Position numbers and translations under genes: made by a program
The notes under the pieces: model-generated
The model's input: the letters and a program-made list of their open reading frames with translations, nothing else
The model's database searches: none
Told to the model about the DNA's origin: nothing
Source: an uncultured Opitutia bacterium
GTDB lineage: Bacteria; Verrucomicrobiota; Verrucomicrobiia; Opitutales; Opitutaceae
Length of the DNA: 64,000 nucleotides
Reading direction: 5' to 3'
Assembly: GCA_903834135.1 (NCBI GenBank)
Contig: CAILHZ010000005.1
Span: 62,001-126,000, forward strand
In this document: positions 61,800 to 64,000 of the stretch, piece by piece
Layout of the letters: each line of letters begins with the position of its first letter
How positions within the stretch are numbered: position 1 is the first letter of the stretch

Positions 61800-62186
61800 A
61801 TGAAACATTCCGGCATTATTTCTTTTACGGCATTACTTTTGTTATCAGGCTGTGCTACTCCAAGTGCTCAAGTAGCGCTGAATCCTACACTTCCCTACCA
61901 AGCTTTAGACGCTGCGAGCAATGCCGCTGTTGATAAAGTTGCGCTGAGTGACCGCTTGCTTGCAGATGGTCGACTTGAAGTTGTGTGTGTTCTTAAAAAT
62001 AGAACTCCAGCTGCTATTTCTATCACTGTGACGTGTGTATTCGAAGATGCAGAAGGTAAGACTCTAGCTGAGCCGAGTGTTTCACAAACAACAACGCTCA
62101 CGGATTCTATACCTCTTTCTGTGCGTTTCGAATCCAAGTCTAAGGATGCGAAACGCTACAGTGTTCAAGTTAAACTAAACGCCTAA
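61800..62186 (+). CDS. DUF1425 (YcfL-like) lipoprotein
   Basis: 128 residues with a lipobox LLSGC at Cys18. The mature part is one immunoglobulin-like beta domain: DGRLEVVCVLKNRTPAAISI, VTCVFEDAEGKTL, and RYSVQVKLNA at the end. DUF1425 members such as E. coli YcfL are small lipoproteins of unknown function and sit by lpoB. The start lies 5 bases after the LpoB-like stop, so the two are one transcript. The likely place is the periplasmic face of a membrane. The role in wall synthesis is inferred from this conserved pairing. Confidence 0.8.
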   Translation: MKHSGIISFTALLLLSGCATPSAQVALNPTLPYQALDAASNAAVDKVALSDRLLADGRLEVVCVLKNRTPAAISITVTCVFEDAEGKTLAEPSVSQTTTLTDSIPLSVRFESKSKDAKRYSVQVKLNA

Positions 62187-62188
62187 AG

Positions 62189-63178
62189 TTAGGCTTTAGG
62201 AAGCAGGTCAGCTACCAGCGACTTTTCCTCTTTGAGTTCGTTTTCTGTCAGTGTGATGCGTGAGCGAGCAAATTCACTTAAAGTGAGATTTTGCACGATC
62301 TTCCACTGATTACCGTCCGAGTGCATTGGATAGGAGAACATTAGACCTTTTTCAATTCCGTAAGAACCGTCGCTGCAAACTGCGACGCTAAAAATAGTTC
62401 CAGCTGCTGTTGGCGTTGTTAAAGCACGTACCGTGTCTACAACAGCATTTGCTGCTGAAGCTGCTGAACTTAAGCCGCGTGCTTTAATAATTGCAGCTCC
62501 TCGTTGTTGTACGGTTGGAATAAATGCATCTTTAAACCATGCTGAATCTGAGATAACAGAGGTTGTTGCTTTACCTGAGATGTGAGAGTTTTCAAAATCA
62601 GGGTACATCGTTGAACTGTGATTGCCCCAGATTGCGAGATTGGAGACTTCGGTAGTTTGTACGCCGGCTTTGATAGCAAGCTGAGTGACTGCACGATTTT
62701 GGTCGAGCATCGTCATTGCGAACCAGCGATCTTTTGGAATCGAAGGCGCATTATTCATCGCAATTAAGCAATTGGTGTTACAAGGATTCCCTACCACTAA
62801 AATACGCACATCTTTTGCAGCGTTCTTAGCGATAGCCTGACCTTGGCCAGTAAAAATCTTACCATTAATTCCAAGCAAGTCTTTGCGTTCCATGCCTTGC
62901 TTACGAGGCACTGATCCTACAAGCAGAGCCCAGTTAATGTCTTTAAATCCTTCATCTAAAGAAGCTGTAGCAACAATCCCCTTTAGAAGCGGGAAAGCAC
63001 AGTCTTGAAGTTCCATTACAACTCCAGCGAGTACAGGAAGTGCTGGCTCTATTTCAATCAGATGTAAAATGACAGGTTGCTCAGGACCAAACATGGAACC
63101 AGAAGCAATGCGGAATAATAGGGAATAACCGATTTGGCCGGCTGCACCGGTGATCGCGACACGGATAGGAGATTTCAT
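62189..63178 (-). CDS. mdh: Malate dehydrogenase
   Basis: 329 residues of the cytosolic-like (group 2) type. The NAD loop is [20 protein letters not shown], the loop ahead of substrate is [14 protein letters not shown], the NAD-Asn motif [15 protein letters not shown], and the catalytic His in [14 protein letters not shown]. It interconverts malate and oxaloacetate in the TCA cycle, and complements sdhCAB in this window. It ends 3 bases from the convergent lipoprotein gene. The aroG-type gene lies 47 bases upstream on the same strand. Confidence 0.95.
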   Translation of the reverse strand: MKSPIRVAITGAAGQIGYSLLFRIASGSMFGPEQPVILHLIEIEPALPVLAGVVMELQDCAFPLLKGIVATASLDEGFKDINWALLVGSVPRKQGMERKDLLGINGKIFTGQGQAIAKNAAKDVRILVVGNPCNTNCLIAMNNAPSIPKDRWFAMTMLDQNRAVTQLAIKAGVQTTEVSNLAIWGNHSSTMYPDFENSHISGKATTSVISDSAWFKDAFIPTVQQRGAAIIKARGLSSAASAANAVVDTVRALTTPTAAGTIFSVAVCSDGSYGIEKGLMFSYPMHSDGNQWKIVQNLTLSEFARSRITLTENELKEEKSLVADLLPKA

Positions 63179-63225
63179 GGGTATTTTTTATTTAAAGAGA
63201 CTTAGGTATTAGTATCAAACGGTTT

Positions 63226-64000
63226 TCAGGCTTTAGCTTTGAGTAAAACGGCATGCGTTTCGTGGATAAGTGCCTCTGTGGTTGGCCAATCAATGCAACC
63301 ATCAGTAATTGATATGCCGTAGCGTAAACGCTCAAGTATGCTTCCAGAGCCTGCTGTAGGTGGGAAGGCCTGGTTTCCTGAACCTAAATTACTTTCTATC
63401 ATTGCACCAAGAAGAGAGGTATTACCATTTTTGATTTGCTCAAGAAGTTCTCGCATTACTTCAGGCTGACGCTCGGGTTGCTTTGTAGAATTGTCATGTG
63501 AGCAGTCTACAAGGATCGATTTTGGTAAACCACCTTTAACGAGCAGTTTTTCAGCTTCCGCGATATGAGTCGCTGAATAGTTAGCTCCGCCTGAGCCACC
63601 GCGCAGTACGATGTGACAATCTTTGTTACCGCGGGTGACGACAGCTGAAGCTGCACCATCAAGATTAATGCCTAGAAAAGTATGCGGCTGTCCGGCTGCT
63701 TTGATTGCATTTACGGCAGTTTGAACAGAACCATCTGTCCCGTTTTTAAAGCCAATTGGCATGGATAAACCGGAAGCCATTTGACGGTGAGTTTGAGATT
63801 CTGCAGTGCGTGCTCCGATTGCTGACCAGCATACTAAGTCAGCAATGTATTGAGGGGTGATTGGATCGAGCAGTTCTGTTGCCGTAGGAAGACCCAAATC
63901 AAGTACGTCTCTTAAAAAACTGCGGGCGATGCGAAAGCCTGAAGCAATATCGTGTGTTCCATCTAAATGCGGATCCATGATCAGACCTTTCCAGCCAACA
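63226..64000 (-). CDS. 3-deoxy-7-phosphoheptulonate synthase, C-terminal part (5' end outside window)
   Basis: The frame runs to the window edge, adding VGWKGLI before the Met at 63978, so that Met is internal. This part carries class I DAHP synthase motifs: GWKGLIMDPHLDGTHD, ELLDPITPQYIADLVCWSAIGARTAE, GLSMPIGFKNGTDGS, HIVLRGGSGGANYS, and LVDCSHDNSTKQP, the last with His and metal ligands. It condenses phosphoenolpyruvate and erythrose 4-phosphate at the head of the shikimate pathway. The missing N-terminus holds the allosteric region, so the feedback type cannot be told. Confidence 0.93.
   Translation of the reverse strand, partial: VGWKGLIMDPHLDGTHDIASGFRIARSFLRDVLDLGLPTATELLDPITPQYIADLVCWSAIGARTAESQTHRQMASGLSMPIGFKNGTDGSVQTAVNAIKAAGQPHTFLGINLDGAASAVVTRGNKDCHIVLRGGSGGANYSATHIAEAEKLLVKGGLPKSILVDCSHDNSTKQPERQPEVMRELLEQIKNGNTSLLGAMIESNLGSGNQAFPPTAGSGSILERLRYGISITDGCIDWPTTEALIHETHAVLLKAKA

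Noticed and set aside
1-64000. Mobile elements, prophage, CRISPR, biosynthetic gene cluster
   Set aside because: No transposase, integrase, capsid, Cas, PKS/NRPS or repeat-spacer pattern was seen; composition looks even by eye.

Overview
The window reads as chromosomal DNA from a member of the Verrucomicrobiota, probably an Opitutae-like lineage. The call rests on gene content, not on a marker tree. It carries PVC-type cytochrome c proteins fused to beta-propeller and discoidin domains, a DUF1552 plus DUF1587-1595 cytochrome pair, five Gfo/Idh/MocA oxidoreductases (four with Tat-like leaders), DUF1080, DUF1684, and a Tat-exported TIM-barrel sugar isomerase-like protein. A Planctomycetota origin is less likely but not excluded. 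The genes are densely packed. I see no phage, transposase, integrase, CRISPR array or rRNA.

Layout. 1-3.3 kb: secreted cytochromes. 3.3-5.6 kb: an ABC exporter pair. 5.6-11.8 kb: Tat TIM barrel, DUF5808 protein, prolyl oligopeptidase, GH28 polygalacturonase with an EF-hand-like insertion, RarD. 12.5-21.2 kb: a long minus-strand block with three Gfo/Idh/MocA proteins, DUF1684, DUF1080, a heparinase II/III-like polysaccharide lyase and a membrane dipeptidase. 21.3-25.9 kb: a GMC dehydrogenase with a 3Fe-4S-type cysteine motif, its small subunit, then DUF969-DUF979-pcp. 25.9-31.6 kb: Tat beta-propeller, small membrane protein, DUF1592-type cytochrome and DUF1552. 31.7-38.5 kb: YhbY, an unknown secreted protein, thymidine kinase, glycerol facilitator and kinase, rhamnogalacturonan acetylesterase-like SGNH hydrolase, beta-barrel. 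38.5-45.9 kb: amidohydrolase, a secreted GH36-like hydrolase with a NahK-like kinase and an epimerase, TspO, SGNH hydrolase, SOUL lipoprotein. 45.9-49.2 kb: two more Gfo/Idh/MocA genes, tRNA-Ser(CGA), tRNA-Pro(TGG). 49.4-64 kb is mostly core: LysM protein, Nudix hydrolase, PaaK-like ligase, sdhCAB, lysA, gpsA, MHS and EamA transporters, LpoB/YcfL-like lipoproteins, mdh, and the 3' part of a DAHP synthase.

How the genes work together. The accessory part suggests a plant or algal polysaccharide degrader. Secreted lyases, hydrolases and esterases release saccharides. A periplasmic set (FAD/3Fe-4S dehydrogenase, Gfo/Idh/MocA proteins, DUF1080, TIM barrel) looks able to oxidise, cleave and reduce glycosides through 3-keto intermediates, with electrons leaving through exported cytochromes. 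This pathway is inference and is the window's most interesting candidate system. At the DNA scale I found several dyad-symmetric sites (45221-45246, 48609-48625, 34567-34590, 39851-39879, 31728-31741), a three-hairpin leader ending in a terminator before the LysM gene (49345-49425), and a strong terminator 172 nt downstream of tRNA-Ser.
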